63,216 nt of DNA from Anaerolineae bacterium (GTDB lineage Bacteria > Chloroflexota > Anaerolineae > SpSt-600). The translations under genes were made by a program, and so were the position numbers. Positions 46,168 through 55,197 of this stretch are shown piece after piece (positions within the stretch are counted from its first letter, which is position 1; the number at the start of each line of letters is the position of its first letter). Location of the stretch: the NCBI GenBank assembly GCA_025062375.1, contig JANXAG010000001.1, forward strand, positions 114,922 through 178,137, given 5' to 3'. The notes under the pieces were generated by a model. It did not search any database, was not told where the DNA came from, and saw nothing but the letters and a program-made list of their open reading frames with translations.

Positions 46168-47157
46168 TTATGGTGCATAGCCATTTGCTCTGTACCATTC
46201 AACAGCTTTACGCACCGCCTCCCGAGCAGGGCCGTAGGTGTAGCCTAATTCGCGCATAGCTTTGCTACAATCAAACCATTCATAGCGGCGAGAGAGGCGC
46301 ACCTTTTCCGGTGTGGCAGTGGGAACGGAGCGCAGGCCCAGCTTGGTAAGAGCGACATCTATATAAGCCCAGAGCATTGCAACCCAGTGGGGAATGCGCC
46401 ACCGTACCGGGGGTCGGCCAGAAACTTCGGCCAGTAAGTCTAAGAACTGCTTCAAGGTCATATTCTCGCCTCCCAAGATGTAACACTCCCCTACCCGTCC
46501 CCGTTCAGCTGCCAGAATATGCCCCTTTGCCACATCTTCTACATCCACAATGTTCAGCCCGGTGTCTACATAACCGAACATCCGACCGTTCAAAAAATCC
46601 ACGATGATTTGCCCGGTAGGAGTAGGCTTGTGATCACCAGGGCCAACCGGAGCAGTGGGGTTCACAATGACCACTGGGACTCCCTCTCGGGCGAGCTCCA
46701 AAGCTACTTGCTGCCCCAGAAATTTTGAGCGCTGGTAGTAAGTGACTTTATCTTCCAGGGTGCTGGGGGTATTTTCGTTTGCAGGGGTGCGATCTGGGTT
46801 AGTTCCCAGAGCTGCTATAGAGCTGGTGTGCACGATACGTTGGACACCCATTTCGCGGGCAACTTCCAGGACCAGACGAGTGCCTTCCACATTGACACGG
46901 TAGAAATCTTCCCAGCGATAACCCCAGAATGAATACAGCGCAGCCAGATGAAAAACCCAATCGCAACCTTCTATCCCTCGCCGCAAGCTATTTATATCTT
47001 CCAAGCTTCCTTCCACCTTCTCTACTGGCAGGCCATCAAGCTGACGAGTATTGGCTCCAGGGCGAACAAGAGCTTTCACCTGATGCCCTGATTCTATAAG
47101 TTTTCGAACGACTGCTCCCCCGATAAAGCCTGTCCCACCAGTTACAAAGGCCTTCAT
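46168..47157 (-). CDS. NAD-dependent epimerase/dehydratase, HpnA-like
   Basis: The 329-residue short-chain dehydrogenase has the nucleotide motif TGGTGFIGGAVV at the N-terminus, VFHLAALYSFWG and the YxxxK pair in YYQRSK. The layout resembles hopanoid-associated sugar epimerase HpnA and dihydroflavonol reductase-like proteins. The ATG at 47157 follows AAGGAGG. It overlaps the M28 peptidase gene by four bases. No hopanoid cyclase is present, so a hopanoid role is not supported; NAD(P)-linked reduction or epimerisation of a sugar or ketone is more general. Confidence 0.85.
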   Translation of the reverse strand: MKAFVTGGTGFIGGAVVRKLIESGHQVKALVRPGANTRQLDGLPVEKVEGSLEDINSLRRGIEGCDWVFHLAALYSFWGYRWEDFYRVNVEGTRLVLEVAREMGVQRIVHTSSIAALGTNPDRTPANENTPSTLEDKVTYYQRSKFLGQQVALELAREGVPVVIVNPTAPVGPGDHKPTPTGQIIVDFLNGRMFGYVDTGLNIVDVEDVAKGHILAAERGRVGECYILGGENMTLKQFLDLLAEVSGRPPVRWRIPHWVAMLWAYIDVALTKLGLRSVPTATPEKVRLSRRYEWFDCSKAMRELGYTYGPAREAVRKAVEWYRANGYAP

Positions 47158-48389
47158 GGTTCCTCCTTCCCCAATAAATGGGCGTCGCACTTGCTATCCA
47201 GTGTGTTTAGGATTTCCATGACGAACTCTACCGCTTGAGCCATAACCTTCCCGGAAACAGTATCCACTGTATCATCCGCCCGATGCCAGTAAGGTAAAGA
47301 GCTCGTTGCTGGGTCGTAACCGGCAAGGCAAATGGCTCGGTAGCCTCCATTACGCAGTATGCGCACTTCGTCCTCAATGATCATCGCAGCTGGCCGAACT
47401 TTAAGCGCAGGCCGAACGGCCGCCACTTGCTCCACCAGCGCCAGCAATGCGGGGTCAGGCCGATAAGGCCAGCACAAGCCCTGACGGGTGAGATAAACAA
47501 GTTCGCCACTCCCCACCCCCTCCAGGTCTATAAAAATAGCCTCACGCATCAGAGGCCTGTACCGACGGAGAAAGGTTTTCAACCCCCGATGATCAGTCTC
47601 TTCAGCTCCAGTAAAAACAAGCCAGACCTCCGTCCAGCGGAGAGGCTGGAGGGCAAAGCGCGCAGCAATCTCCAGCGCTACTGCTACACCGCTGGCATTG
47701 TCGTGAGCACCAGGCGAGAAAGGAGCACGCCAGTCCCACCACAAGGTAGCGATGCTGCCCATGATGTATCCAGCCGGTAGCAATGAAAGCCACCAAGCCC
47801 ACACCGCACCGCCGAATAACACCCCCAGCAAGTACAAAAAGCCCACAGAAAGCAGCATGAAGAACGTCAGCCAAGTTAATGGTTCAAGAAAGCGCACCTT
47901 CGCTGAAGACCAAGCAAGACGGCAGCGGTTAGTATCCAGGTGGGCCAGAATTACAGCGCGCTGACGAAGGCTATCTGCTGGTGCGATACGTGAGATCACG
48001 TTCTGGCTGGTAACATGAGGCAATAGTGGCCGGAGCAAGCTATCAGAATGGCAGATGACCTGCCAGAACATAAAAGGAGTGCTAAGGCTCAGCACTACAG
48101 CCAACCACTGCATGGCCAGGCTGCCTAACGGATAAATACTAACAGCCACCAAAGTCACCAGGCCCACCGCCATCGGAAACGCATTCTGATCAGCAACAGC
48201 CCGGAATGCCATACGCTCCACGGGTAACCCCATATCAGCCAGACACCGAGCTACATAACTGGCTGCAGCAGATTCACCCTCTGTACCTGTTCCGCGCGGG
48301 CCAATTTCAGCCGCCAAGACCCGCACGTGCTTAAGCAATCGTTCTATGGAGCTATTGCATGGCGTATCAGTTCCGCACCCATGCTCCAT
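47154..48389 (-). CDS. M28-family zinc peptidase with inserted membrane segments
   Basis: The 411-residue protein has all five M28 zinc ligands in order: AHLDTN (His), GAHDNASG (Asp), TGAEETD (Glu), DLEGVGSG (Asp) and YWHRADDT (His). Two strongly hydrophobic blocks interrupt it, about residues 70-112 (before the first ligand) and 170-222 (between first and second), giving an estimated four membrane spans. The domain is probably held at the membrane. The ATG at 48389 overlaps the aminotransferase gene by 46 bases; a later TTG start is possible. Aminopeptidase is the likely activity. Confidence 0.85.
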   Translation of the reverse strand: MEHGCGTDTPCNSSIERLLKHVRVLAAEIGPRGTGTEGESAAASYVARCLADMGLPVERMAFRAVADQNAFPMAVGLVTLVAVSIYPLGSLAMQWLAVVLSLSTPFMFWQVICHSDSLLRPLLPHVTSQNVISRIAPADSLRQRAVILAHLDTNRCRLAWSSAKVRFLEPLTWLTFFMLLSVGFLYLLGVLFGGAVWAWWLSLLPAGYIMGSIATLWWDWRAPFSPGAHDNASGVAVALEIAARFALQPLRWTEVWLVFTGAEETDHRGLKTFLRRYRPLMREAIFIDLEGVGSGELVYLTRQGLCWPYRPDPALLALVEQVAAVRPALKVRPAAMIIEDEVRILRNGGYRAICLAGYDPATSSLPYWHRADDTVDTVSGKVMAQAVEFVMEILNTLDSKCDAHLLGKEEP

Positions 48390-49723
48390 ACACGCCCACC
48401 AACACGCTCGGCTTCAGCCATCACCGCCTCAAAAGCGGAAAGGATCATTTGGATTTCATCCTCGCCGATGATGAGAGGCGGTAACAGTTTGATAATATTG
48501 ACACCTGGCCCACCAACCTGCACCAATATGCGGTGATCACGCATTAATGCCATCACTATTAACTGGGCAAACAAACCCTTTTCTGCTTTCTCCATTGCTG
48601 TCCAGGCGGTCCGCAAAGCTAAAGAGCGCGGGGGACAGAATTCAATACCGATCATCAACCCTTTGCCGCGCACATCAGCGATCATCTCAAAACGTTCCTG
48701 GAGGCCTTTTAGCCCTTTAAGCAACTTTTCGCCCATCACCGCCGCCCGTTCCACCAGCCGTTCTTGATCCATCACGTAAAGAGTAACAAGACCAGCCGCC
48801 ATCGCCAGCTCATTCTGTCCAAAGGTTGTTGAATGCACCTGACAGCGTTTCAAATCGCTGAAAATTTTTTCATGAATACTCCGGCGCATGATGGTGGCAC
48901 TGACCGGGATATAACCTCCGCCAAGCGATTTGCCCAGAGTGACGATGTCCGGTTCCAGCGACCAATGTTCGCAAGCCAGGAAACGGCCAGTGCGCCCCAT
49001 TCCTACCTGAACTTCGTCACAAATGAAAAGTGTTCCGTATTTCCGACAAAGACGTTGAGCTTCCGGCAAGTAGTCATCCTGAGGGATATACACTCCCTTA
49101 CCCTGGATTGGCTCAACGATAAAGCCAGCCACGTTACCCTTCCGGAGTTCTCTCTCAAGGGCTTCCAGATCGTTCATCGGCACCATATCAAAGCCAGGCA
49201 TCAGCGGCTCAAAGCCTCTGCGGAAAGCTTCATTGCCATTGATGGAAAGAGCTCCCAGGGTTAAGCCATGGAAAGCATGGTCCAGATAGAGGATACGGGG
49301 GCGCCCCGTGGCGGCCCTGGCGAACTTGATGGCTGTCTCCACTGCTTCGGCCCCGGAATTAGCAAAGAAAACAGCATCCAGGCCCGGTGGCATCCGCTGC
49401 ACGAGTGCTTCGGCCAGAAGCCCAGCCAGTAGCGGGCAATCCATCTTCACCAGATTAGGCCGGTCCAGATCTAGAATTTCGTAAAGGGCCTGCTTAACCA
49501 GAGGATGATTGCGACCAAGGTTATACACACTGTAGCCAGAAAGAAGATCCAGGTAACGCTCCCCCCGATCGTTCCAGAGATAGGCCCCCTCTCCACGCAC
49601 CCACGTTTGATTAAAGCCAATGATTTCCAAAGCGCGAACCAGCTTAGGATTTATATACCGCTGATGGAGGATAGTCCGATCACGTTGACGCTCCTTAATC
49701 AATTGAGCCAGTGAAAAAGCCAT
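48344..49723 (-). CDS. Class III PLP aminotransferase
   Basis: The 459-residue aspartate aminotransferase-fold enzyme is of the ornithine/putrescine/4-aminobutyrate group. ANSGAEAVETAIK, DHAFHGLTLGAL, ICDEVQVGMGRTG and K265 in TLGKSLGGG (Schiff base) are all present. Donors may be diamines or omega-amino acids; the product would be an aldehyde that the adjacent aldehyde:ferredoxin oxidoreductase could oxidise. It lies three bases downstream of that gene. Class III enzymes also include HpnO, but that assignment is not supported here. Confidence 0.9.
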   Translation of the reverse strand: MAFSLAQLIKERQRDRTILHQRYINPKLVRALEIIGFNQTWVRGEGAYLWNDRGERYLDLLSGYSVYNLGRNHPLVKQALYEILDLDRPNLVKMDCPLLAGLLAEALVQRMPPGLDAVFFANSGAEAVETAIKFARAATGRPRILYLDHAFHGLTLGALSINGNEAFRRGFEPLMPGFDMVPMNDLEALERELRKGNVAGFIVEPIQGKGVYIPQDDYLPEAQRLCRKYGTLFICDEVQVGMGRTGRFLACEHWSLEPDIVTLGKSLGGGYIPVSATIMRRSIHEKIFSDLKRCQVHSTTFGQNELAMAAGLVTLYVMDQERLVERAAVMGEKLLKGLKGLQERFEMIADVRGKGLMIGIEFCPPRSLALRTAWTAMEKAEKGLFAQLIVMALMRDHRILVQVGGPGVNIIKLLPPLIIGEDEIQMILSAFEAVMAEAERVGGRVWSMGAELIRHAIAP

Positions 49724-49725
49724 GA

Positions 49726-51684
49726 CTACCTCCTCTCTAAAGCAAAAGACTCAAGACCCAGCTCCGCTATAGTCTCCGGGAGAGGCATTCCGGTCTCGGG
49801 GTCAATGCCGAGGGTGGAGAAATAACCTGAAGCCATCGCTTCAATGTCTATGGTGACCCCGGCTACAGGCCCCACCTCCTGAGGGGGATCCCCAAGCTCA
49901 CGCCCGGGCAGAGGGAACCGCGCTGGCAGGCCCTCCCGCGCATTGAAACTATGACGGAGCACCTGGATTCGCCACCCAATCCGCAAGAACTCAGCTTCAT
50001 CCAGGTCCCAACCCGTGGCAGCTCTCACCCAGTCCAGAACGGGCGGATTGCCCATCTGCAAGGCAAAATGACACAGACCAAGGGAGTCGTAGGCCCTCAG
50101 AAAAGAGATGATGACCGCAAAAGCAGGCCCTTTGGCAGAATAATCGTATCGCCCTCCCAGTCGCACGCCTTTAAGCGCAAAGTATGGAGCATAAGCTTTG
50201 ATATCGGTGATACCGGATTGGGTGGAAGTGTGTCGCCCTGGGGCCGGATCCACATAGTAGCCCAGCGCTACGCCCGGCTCGTATATACCCCGGTGCATGG
50301 GCAATTCCTGACCACCAGCGTGCATGGCTGCTTCTTGAGCTTCTGGCCCCAGTTTCTGAGCAGCTCGCCAGACCCCATCAGCCAGCCAGTTTCCCAGACC
50401 CGGCTCTCGCCTGGCAATCCGCTTTACTAGCTCTACAATGACCTCCCCATCGCCCCAGCGGAGTGGAAGCTCCTCTGCCAATTCCGGAGGCAACCAACCC
50501 CGTTCCCGTGCTTCTATAGCGAAGGCCACGACTACCCCCGTAGAGATGGTATCCAGTCCGGCGCGGTTGCATATATCCGTGCACCGCATCACTGCCTCCA
50601 AGTCGTCGTTCAAAAGCAGTGGGCCAAAAGCAGCCAGAGTCTCATATTCCGGCCTGTGACCTATCTGACCATCAGGGAAACGGGCGAGAGCCCCACACGC
50701 AACCGGACAGGAATGGCACCCGTAAGCCCGGATGTTATAGCGAATTGCCGCTTCATCGCTCAGCTTACTGGACTTAGACAGAGGGAAATCCCGGAAGCCA
50801 ATCCCGAGCCAGTTGCGCACCGGGGTATCTCCCAGTTCAACCAGAGGTGCAAGCCCAACAGTAGTTCCATAGCGCCGATACGAATCAACGATGAACTGGG
50901 TTGGCCCCCCGCTTGCACGGATGCGCAGACGACGCATAACTGGCAGTGAACGCAAGAGAAAAGCAGGGATCAGGGAAACCCAGCGGGAAGGACGGCGACG
51001 GAAAATCCGAAGGTAAGAAGAGCTGGCTGCTCTGAAAGCCCCCGGATCAGCCAGGGGTGGGCGCTCCTTCCCCCGAACCGCAATAGCTTTCAGGCGCTTG
51101 GCCCCCATGACAGCACCCAATCCGCACCGGGCAGCAAGGCGCCCTCCATCGTTGACAATGCCCGAAATTAGGGAAAGAAGTTCCCCCGCCGGGCCTATAC
51201 AGGCTACCCTGGCATCCTGAGCAAAAGCCCGGCGAATGGCTTCCTCAGTCTGGACTGAATCCAGACCCCACAAATCAGAAGCATCACGCAGCTCCGCACG
51301 CCTGCCGTCTATGACCAGGTAAACTGGGCGCGGAGATGTTCCGGTTATAAACAAACCATCGTATCCGGCACCCCGAAGGGCTGGGCCAAAATTTCCCCCG
51401 CAATTGGCCTCTCCCCATCCTCCCGTCAAGGGCGAGCGGGCCACCACCATGAAGCGCCCGCTGAAAGGTGCACCGCTGCCGGTGAGCAGCCCCGGGATAA
51501 AGCCCAAAATATTTCCTGACCCCAGAGGCTCAGCATTTGGAGGCATCCGTTCGTAAAGCACAGCAACGCCCAATCCATATCCGCCCAGGAAACGGCGATA
51601 AATGGATTCGGGCAGTTCCTCCTCCCAAATTTTGCCTTCGCTCAAATCCACCCAGAGAATTCTGCCCCAGAATCCATAGCTCAT
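49726..51684 (-). CDS. Tungsten-containing aldehyde:ferredoxin oxidoreductase
   Basis: Oxidises aldehydes to acids with ferredoxin reduction using a tungsto-bispterin and one [4Fe-4S] cluster. The protein has GRFMVVARSPLTGG and the cluster ligands CHSCPVAC around residues 323-330 and C538 in LGLCHF, in the AOR order, and GGRLAARCGLGAVMG contacts pterin. ATG 51684 is preferred (AAAGG eight bases upstream); a GTG at 51693 would add three residues. It is the first structural gene after the GntR regulator, with 16 bases between them. Confidence 0.93.
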   Translation of the reverse strand: MSYGFWGRILWVDLSEGKIWEEELPESIYRRFLGGYGLGVAVLYERMPPNAEPLGSGNILGFIPGLLTGSGAPFSGRFMVVARSPLTGGWGEANCGGNFGPALRGAGYDGLFITGTSPRPVYLVIDGRRAELRDASDLWGLDSVQTEEAIRRAFAQDARVACIGPAGELLSLISGIVNDGGRLAARCGLGAVMGAKRLKAIAVRGKERPPLADPGAFRAASSSYLRIFRRRPSRWVSLIPAFLLRSLPVMRRLRIRASGGPTQFIVDSYRRYGTTVGLAPLVELGDTPVRNWLGIGFRDFPLSKSSKLSDEAAIRYNIRAYGCHSCPVACGALARFPDGQIGHRPEYETLAAFGPLLLNDDLEAVMRCTDICNRAGLDTISTGVVVAFAIEARERGWLPPELAEELPLRWGDGEVIVELVKRIARREPGLGNWLADGVWRAAQKLGPEAQEAAMHAGGQELPMHRGIYEPGVALGYYVDPAPGRHTSTQSGITDIKAYAPYFALKGVRLGGRYDYSAKGPAFAVIISFLRAYDSLGLCHFALQMGNPPVLDWVRAATGWDLDEAEFLRIGWRIQVLRHSFNAREGLPARFPLPGRELGDPPQEVGPVAGVTIDIEAMASGYFSTLGIDPETGMPLPETIAELGLESFALERR

Positions 51685-51699
51685 GCTGGACACCTTTCT

Positions 51700-52461
51700 T
51701 CAAAAACTGCAGAGTTGTTCCCGGGTGCAGCGAAGCGTGGCTCTGAAACGATCTCCACGGTGAACAGTCCGCCCGAAAACGAGGGGGACATCCCGGCTGG
51801 AGAAAGCAATCCGAACGCTCAGAACCACCGGTGTGCCCACGCGGATTTTAAGCTCAGCGGCCTCGTAAGGGCCGGCGGTGGAAAGCTCTATGGTATCAAT
51901 TGCATAAGCTGGGGCCATAGAGAATTCCTCCTCCAGAACCTGATACAGGCTGCGGCCTGTCAGATCCATATCAACGAGCCCGGGGAAAAGGCGATAGGGG
52001 AGGAAAGAGGTTTCCAGAGCCATGGGTTGCTCGTTGGCCAGCCGGAGGCGGATAATGCGGATAACTTTTTCGCCTTCCGCCAGGCGCAAAGCTTCTCTGA
52101 CTTCAGAAGGGGCGGGGATTACCTCTTTGCTGCGAATCTGGGCTCCCGCACTCAAACCGAGGGAACGCATCAGATTCGTGTAGCTTATGATGCTGAGAAA
52201 AGGGCTATCTTGAAAGGTAACTTTGGGAGGAGCGACAAAAGTGCCTTTACCTTTTCGGCGCACCACCAGGCCTTCGTTAGCCAACTGAGCCAAAGCCATC
52301 CGGGCAGTCATGCGCGATACGCCGCACTGCTCACAAATTTGAGTCTCTGAGGGCAAAAGCTCCCCAGGCCTTATGTTCCCATTCAGGATCTCGCGACGAA
52401 GCTGCTCGTAAATCTGGTAGTAAAGCGGAATAGGGGAATTGTGGTTCACATAGAGGTCCAT
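51700..52461 (-). CDS. GntR/HutC-family transcriptional regulator
   Basis: The 253-residue regulator has an N-terminal winged helix (PLYYQIYEQLRREILNGNI, LLPSETQICEQCGVSRMTAR) and a C-terminal UTRA ligand domain (about residues 95-245: VIPAPSEVREALRLAEGEKV, DLTGRSLYQVLEEEF). It heads the AOR operon. A consensus HutC operator lies on its own promoter, so autoregulation and control of the downstream genes are likely. The effector may be a metabolite of the kinase/dehydrogenase/aldolase pathway. Confidence 0.93.
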   Translation of the reverse strand: MDLYVNHNSPIPLYYQIYEQLRREILNGNIRPGELLPSETQICEQCGVSRMTARMALAQLANEGLVVRRKGKGTFVAPPKVTFQDSPFLSIISYTNLMRSLGLSAGAQIRSKEVIPAPSEVREALRLAEGEKVIRIIRLRLANEQPMALETSFLPYRLFPGLVDMDLTGRSLYQVLEEEFSMAPAYAIDTIELSTAGPYEAAELKIRVGTPVVLSVRIAFSSRDVPLVFGRTVHRGDRFRATLRCTREQLCSF

Positions 52462-52481
52462 GCCTGCTCCTCCTCCAAACT

Positions 52482-52491
52482 TGTATATACA
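52482..52491. promoter_or_regulatory. HutC-type GntR operator
   Basis: TGTATATACA is a perfect 10-base palindrome. In context, TTGTATATACAT fits the HutC-subfamily consensus (GTMTAKAC core). It abuts the -10 box toward the transcription start of the GntR gene. Confidence 0.65.
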
Positions 52492-52519
52492 TTATACCAA
52501 GCTCAAAGAAAAGCAGCAA
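52491..52519 (-). promoter_or_regulatory. Promoter of the GntR-AOR operon
   Basis: On the minus strand, TTGCTG (52519-52514), 17-base spacer, TATAAT (52496-52491). The -10 box touches the palindromic operator, so repressor binding would block transcription. Confidence 0.65.
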
Positions 52520-52637
52520 ACTTATACACCTTAAAAGCCTCTGAGCGCACGGTGGCTATGAGAGGAGAACTTCACCAGCCAGTCGCACCCCAGAAGTGCC
52601 CTTTACCGGTGTATGGGCCGGTGGAACAAAATCGCTC

Positions 52638-53858
52638 TTAATCAGGCCTGAGCAATCTCTCTACCCGGTCCAACACTTCCTCAGCTACCTCTGTTTTGGG
52701 CAGAAGAGGCAACCTTTCTGCTCTCCCCTCCCGGTCCAGTATTACCACTCTGTTGGTATCCACGCCAAAACCGCTGTCGGGAGAACTCACATCGTTAGCC
52801 ACTATAAGGTCCAACTTTTTCTCTTCCAGCTTCCTGCGGGCATTTTCCAGAAGGGACTCCGTTTCGGCAGCAAAGCCCACTACTACCCTGGGTTTGCCAT
52901 ACTTTTCTCTCACAGCAGCCACTTCTGAAAGGATATCGGGGTTCCTGACCAGCCGCAGGAGGAGCTCTTCCGCCGCTTCTTTCTTAAGCTTATGTTCAGC
53001 ATAGAATTCGGGCCGATAGTCAGCCACGGCCGCCGCCATAATAACGCAATCAAATTGAGGTGCCTCCCTCAAAACGGCCTCTTCCATCTCCCTGGCGCTG
53101 ACAACCTTTATAAGCCGGACTCCTAACGGTTCTGGCAGGAAAGTGGGAGCTGATATAAGAGTCACCTGAGCTCCTCGATCCCGCGCTGCTTCGGCTAAAG
53201 CATAGCCCATCTTGCCTGAGGAAGGATTGCCCAGAAAACGCACCGGATCCATGTGCTCCCTTGTGCCACCGGCGGTAACCAGAATCTGAAAACCCTTTAA
53301 AGGACCTCCTCTTCCCAGAACCATCCGGATAGTTCCTAAAAGCTCTTCAACCTCTACCATTCGTCCCCACCCTTCCTTGCCCGAAGCAAGCCTCCCCCAG
53401 GCCGGCCCCACTATTTCAACACCCCGGCTCCTGAGGATTTCCAGATTCTCCCGGGTGGCAGGGTTCTCATACATCCCTTCATCCATAGCTGGAGCAATAA
53501 CTATGGGCGCAGAAGTGGCCAGCGCCACAGCTGTTAGCAGGTTATCGGCCAGACCGTGAGCAAGCTTGGCGATGGTGTTGGCCGTAGCGGGAGCTATAAC
53601 CAGGACATCCGCCTGACTGGCAAGAGCTATATGGGGAAGAGGCATGGTTTCTGAAAGCAGAAACATATCGGTCAGGACAGGGCGATGGGTTATTGCCTGA
53701 AAAGTAAGGGGAGTTACGAACCTAGTAGCAGCTTCGGTCATTATAACGTGGACAATAGCACCCGCTTTTACGAGTCTGCTGGCCAATTCCACCACTTTGT
53801 AGGCAGCTATACCTCCTGTAATTCCGAGGACGATATTCTTACCTCGGAGAACCCTCAT
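52638..53858 (-). CDS. coaBC: Bifunctional phosphopantothenoylcysteine decarboxylase/synthetase
   Basis: Two steps of coenzyme A synthesis in one protein: CoaB joins phosphopantothenate with cysteine and CoaC decarboxylates the product. The 406-residue protein has the CoaC flavin domain (GITGGIAAYKVVELASRL, APATANTIAKLAHGLADNLL) and the CoaB domain (VTAGGTREHMDPVRFLGNPS, SGKMGYALAEAARDRG). The CoaC PxMNxxMW motif reads PAMDEGMY, with Asp for the usual Asn; such variants may be natural in some phyla. It follows the P1 peptidase gene by 15 bases. Confidence 0.95.
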   Translation of the reverse strand: MRVLRGKNIVLGITGGIAAYKVVELASRLVKAGAIVHVIMTEAATRFVTPLTFQAITHRPVLTDMFLLSETMPLPHIALASQADVLVIAPATANTIAKLAHGLADNLLTAVALATSAPIVIAPAMDEGMYENPATRENLEILRSRGVEIVGPAWGRLASGKEGWGRMVEVEELLGTIRMVLGRGGPLKGFQILVTAGGTREHMDPVRFLGNPSSGKMGYALAEAARDRGAQVTLISAPTFLPEPLGVRLIKVVSAREMEEAVLREAPQFDCVIMAAAVADYRPEFYAEHKLKKEAAEELLLRLVRNPDILSEVAAVREKYGKPRVVVGFAAETESLLENARRKLEEKKLDLIVANDVSSPDSGFGVDTNRVVILDREGRAERLPLLPKTEVAEEVLDRVERLLRPD

Positions 53859-53873
53859 TTTAACCTCCTGGCT

Positions 53874-54848
53874 TTAAGCCTGAACTACTTCCTTAGCTGC
53901 AGGAACTCCGCCCAGACTTTCAGCCTTCATCACGGCCCGGATAATGGCCTGGGCTAAAAGCTCAGCCGCTATCGTCCCGATGATGAAGGGGCTCAAGGGG
54001 TAGTAACTTTCCTTCTCCCCTGTCGCCAGGGCAAAGACCACATCGCCATCAAAAATAGTATGAGCCGGGCGTATAACCCTTGCCAGGCCTGCCTGCGCCA
54101 TCCGGGCGACAACTATAGCCCCTTCCCTGGAAAGCCCAGCATTGGTAGCCACCACAGCCAGAGTGGAGTTAGAGCGAGGGGGAAATGCTGGAATCCCATA
54201 GCGTATAAGCTCCACCGTATCCAGGAACCCCTTCCCTTCAGGATCCCGCACACCGGCCACAATCCTACCAGAGGATGGATCAACCACATTGCCCAGTGCA
54301 TTAACCACCACCAGCACCCCTACGACTATCTCATCACCGATAGTCGTGGAAGCGGTCCCTACTCCTCCCTTGGTGGCATGCTCCATGCCCAGGAGTTTTC
54401 CTACTGTAGCGCCCGTTCCGGCACCCACAGACCCCTCCTCTACGGGGCCATCGGAAGCAGCAAGGCACGCCTTATAACCAGCTTCGGCGTCAGGCCTTAC
54501 GTTTTTGGAACCAATAGCCAGGTCGTATATAACTGCTGTGGGCACGATAGGCACCTTCATCGCCCTGGTCTGATGGCCTTTGCCCCTCTCTTCCAGATAA
54601 CGGGCCACACCGGCAGCTGCATCCAGGCCAAAAGCGCTTCCACCTGTCAAAAGCACGGCGTTAACCTTTTCCACCACGTGGCCAGGCCTCATGGGATCTA
54701 TCTCTCTGGTCCCGGCTGAACCACCTCTTACATCCACCCCTCCCACTGCTCCGTCTTCACAGAGGACAACAGTGCAGCCGGTGATCCCTTCTCTATCGGT
54801 GTAGTGGCCAACCTTTATACCTTTCACATCCGTTATAGCATCATGCAT
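53874..54848 (-). CDS. P1-family (DmpA/S58) self-processing aminopeptidase
   Basis: The 324-residue Ntn-like hydrolase belongs to the DmpA family. TDVKGIKVGHYTD at the N-terminus, GGSAFGLDAAAGVARYLEE and GSVGAGTGATVGK are signature segments. NSTLAVVATNAGL is the expected self-cleavage and nucleophile region. Such enzymes release N-terminal residues, beta-peptides or amides. It is first in a two-gene unit with coaBC. The pairing with CoA synthesis may be incidental. Confidence 0.92.
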   Translation of the reverse strand: MHDAITDVKGIKVGHYTDREGITGCTVVLCEDGAVGGVDVRGGSAGTREIDPMRPGHVVEKVNAVLLTGGSAFGLDAAAGVARYLEERGKGHQTRAMKVPIVPTAVIYDLAIGSKNVRPDAEAGYKACLAASDGPVEEGSVGAGTGATVGKLLGMEHATKGGVGTASTTIGDEIVVGVLVVVNALGNVVDPSSGRIVAGVRDPEGKGFLDTVELIRYGIPAFPPRSNSTLAVVATNAGLSREGAIVVARMAQAGLARVIRPAHTIFDGDVVFALATGEKESYYPLSPFIIGTIAAELLAQAIIRAVMKAESLGGVPAAKEVVQA

Positions 54849-54921
54849 AGCTTATGGACTCCTGAAGGCCCTGCTTTTATCCGTTGCGGTCCCATGAACC
54901 CATGAAATAACCCCTGAAACC

Positions 54922-54949
54922 ATTATAGCCCAAAGCTGTTAAAAGGCAA
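54922..54949 (-). promoter_or_regulatory. Promoter for the P1 peptidase-coaBC unit
   Basis: On the minus strand, TTGCCT (54949-54944), 16-base spacer, TATAAT (54927-54922); start predicted near 54915, about 67 bases before the ATG. Confidence 0.6.
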
Positions 54950-55145
54950 CTTTATCGGCACATCTTGCCCCTGGGGGCTGGCATCTCCAGGAGAGCGGGG
55001 TAGTTTTTGCCGAGCCAGGTGGCTTGCCATCTGCATAGCCTGGGCGATAATGGTTCGGATGCTGGGGCCGCGTTTATAGGCTGTGTCCTGCCCTCTGGTA
55101 AAGTGCGGTAACAAATTCCGCGATGGAAAACATGGATTTTCCAAA
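54950..55145. other. Intergenic region with an unassigned short minus-strand frame
   Basis: A 73-codon minus-strand frame (54923-55144) runs through the promoter of the P1 peptidase gene. It has no recognisable motif and no clear ribosome binding site, so I do not call it a gene. No RNA gene or repeat was recognised. Confidence 0.3.
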
Positions 55146-55161
55146 TACCCCTGCTTGGTGA

Positions 55162-55167
55162 TATAAT
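55162..55167 (+). promoter_or_regulatory. -10 box for the radical SAM operon
   Basis: TATAAT lies 30 bases upstream of ATG 55198. No good -35 hexamer is visible at 16-18 bases, so an activator or an extended -10 (GTGATATAAT) may be used. Confidence 0.4.
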
Positions 55168-55197
55168 TTTCCAGAGAACCTGGAAAGGGGTTAAAGC

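Noticed and set aside
46168-49723. Hopanoid biosynthesis cluster (HpnA-like epimerase and HpnO-like aminotransferase)
   Set aside because: No squalene-hopene cyclase or other hpn genes are present, and both families are broad. The AOR and kinase neighbours fit better with amine/sugar-acid metabolism.
54923-55144. 73-codon minus-strand frame
   Set aside because: It overlaps the P1 peptidase promoter, has no clear ribosome binding site and no recognisable domain.
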